Positions 63,559 to 64,000 of a stretch of DNA of 64,000 nt are shown here, one piece after another; the first letter of the stretch is position 1, and each line of letters begins with the position of its first letter. Position numbers and translations under genes: made by a program. The notes under the pieces were generated by a model. It was given only the letters and a program-made list of their open reading frames with translations. It had not been told where the DNA came from and made no database searches. Source of the stretch: an uncultured Bacteroidales bacterium (GTDB lineage: Bacteria > Bacteroidota > Bacteroidia > Bacteroidales > P3); assembly GCA_900315335.1 (NCBI GenBank), contig OMYR01000017.1, positions 1 to 64,000 on the forward strand. Reading direction: 5' to 3'.

Positions 63559-64000
63559 ATGAAGAGTTTGAGAATTGTATTTTTCGGTACGCCTGAGATT
63601 GCTGCCATAGAATTGGAGCATTTGGTGAGAAAAGGTTATAACGTTGTAGGAGTTGTTACCAATGTGGATAAACCGCAAGGTCGGGGAAAAGTTTTAACAC
63701 CTTGTGAAGTTAAGATAAAGGCAGAGGAGTTAGGGTTAAGGGTATTGCAGCCGAAAAGTATGAAAGATGAGGAGTTTTTGCAAGAGTTGAAATCTTTGCA
63801 AGCCGATATTCAAATAGTGGTAGCCTTTCGCATGATGCCAAAGGTTGTGTATGCTATGCCAAAGTATGGTACATTTAATATGCACACATCACTTTTGCCT
63901 CAATACAGAGGTGCTGCTCCTATAAATTGGGCGATAATCAACGGCGAAAAACTTACCGGTATTACAACATTTCTATTGAATGACAAAATGGATTGTGGTG
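63559..64000 (+). CDS. fmt: methionyl-tRNA formyltransferase (cut by the window end)
   Basis: The first 147 residues of Fmt, which formylates initiator Met-tRNA using 10-formyl-THF. The start MKSLRIVFFGTPEIAA, VDKPQGRGK, and the catalytic region TFNMHTSLLPQYRGAAPINWAI (Asn-His-Ser/Asp type, SLLPxYRGAAP) are clear. The gene runs off the end of the window. It begins 30 bases after ribH. Confidence 0.95.
   Translation, partial: MKSLRIVFFGTPEIAAIELEHLVRKGYNVVGVVTNVDKPQGRGKVLTPCEVKIKAEELGLRVLQPKSMKDEEFLQELKSLQADIQIVVAFRMMPKVVYAMPKYGTFNMHTSLLPQYRGAAPINWAIINGEKLTGITTFLLNDKMDCG

Overview
This window is a piece of a chromosome from a low-GC member of the Bacteroidota, most likely an anaerobic, fermentative member of the order Bacteroidales. 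The evidence is the promoter type (TAnnTTTG at -7, in several places exactly 19 bases after a TTG at -33), the general lack of Shine-Dalgarno sequences, a type IX secretion (T9SS/gliding) C-terminal domain, several families typical of Bacteroidota (HU-CCDC81-SPOR protein, DUF5683, the Pur-alpha-like DUF3276, fused DAHP synthase-chorismate mutase), and fermentation genes (citrate lyase, parts of the lysine-to-butyrate route, methylmalonyl-CoA mutase). I cannot name the species. I saw no rRNA, tRNA, insertion sequence, prophage or CRISPR array.

Layout. 1-5.2 kb: a perfect 78-bp palindrome at the window edge, an HU-like protein, recG, and a three-gene operon atoD-kal-kce (late steps of lysine fermentation). 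5.4-9 kb: parA-parB-DUF5683, a DUF3276 protein and the PLP-homeostasis protein. 9-17 kb: a lipoprotein, an endonuclease/exonuclease/phosphatase-fold protein, nth, a tiny lipoprotein, xerD, mtgA, a T9SS-type secreted protein, a GyrI-like protein and dapD. 17.5-26 kb: deoxynucleoside kinase, kdsB, HU-CCDC81-SPOR protein, M16 peptidase, DUF1905 and TM2 proteins, atpC-atpD, ribF and a leucine-rich-repeat protein. 26-32.6 kb: a nitrilase-family enzyme, a small module bounded by duplicated terminators, a nitroreductase, a DMT transporter, an orphan nucleotidyltransferase, a sodium:solute symporter and recR. 32.8-41 kb: methylmalonyl-CoA mutase large subunit, a Na-efflux-type ABC transporter, a lipoprotein, DAHP synthase-chorismate mutase preceded by a small ORF, and an ECF sigma factor. 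41-48 kb: the complete citrate lyase operon citD-citE-citF-citX-citCG and an iron alcohol dehydrogenase. 48-64 kb: an MBOAT/SGNH acylation pair, ilvE, a glycosyltransferase, trmH-like methylase, an outer-membrane barrel, coaD, an ECF sigma/anti-sigma pair, manC, asnS, rpoN, a membrane protein, an M23 peptidase, ribH and the start of fmt.

The most striking feature is not a gene. At least sixteen short arrays of a degenerate unit repeated with an exact 21-bp period are scattered through the window. They occur at convergent, divergent and co-directional gene boundaries, and one lies in frame inside the M23 peptidase gene. Units start with an A- or T-tract and often contain the palindrome TTAGTGTTAAACACTAA or one of a few variant words. 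The 21-bp period equals two turns of the helix, so A-tracts and cores are in phase on one face of the DNA, and it also equals seven codons, so an array does not break a reading frame. I do not recognise this family. A role as phased curved DNA or as binding sites for a nucleoid protein is inference.
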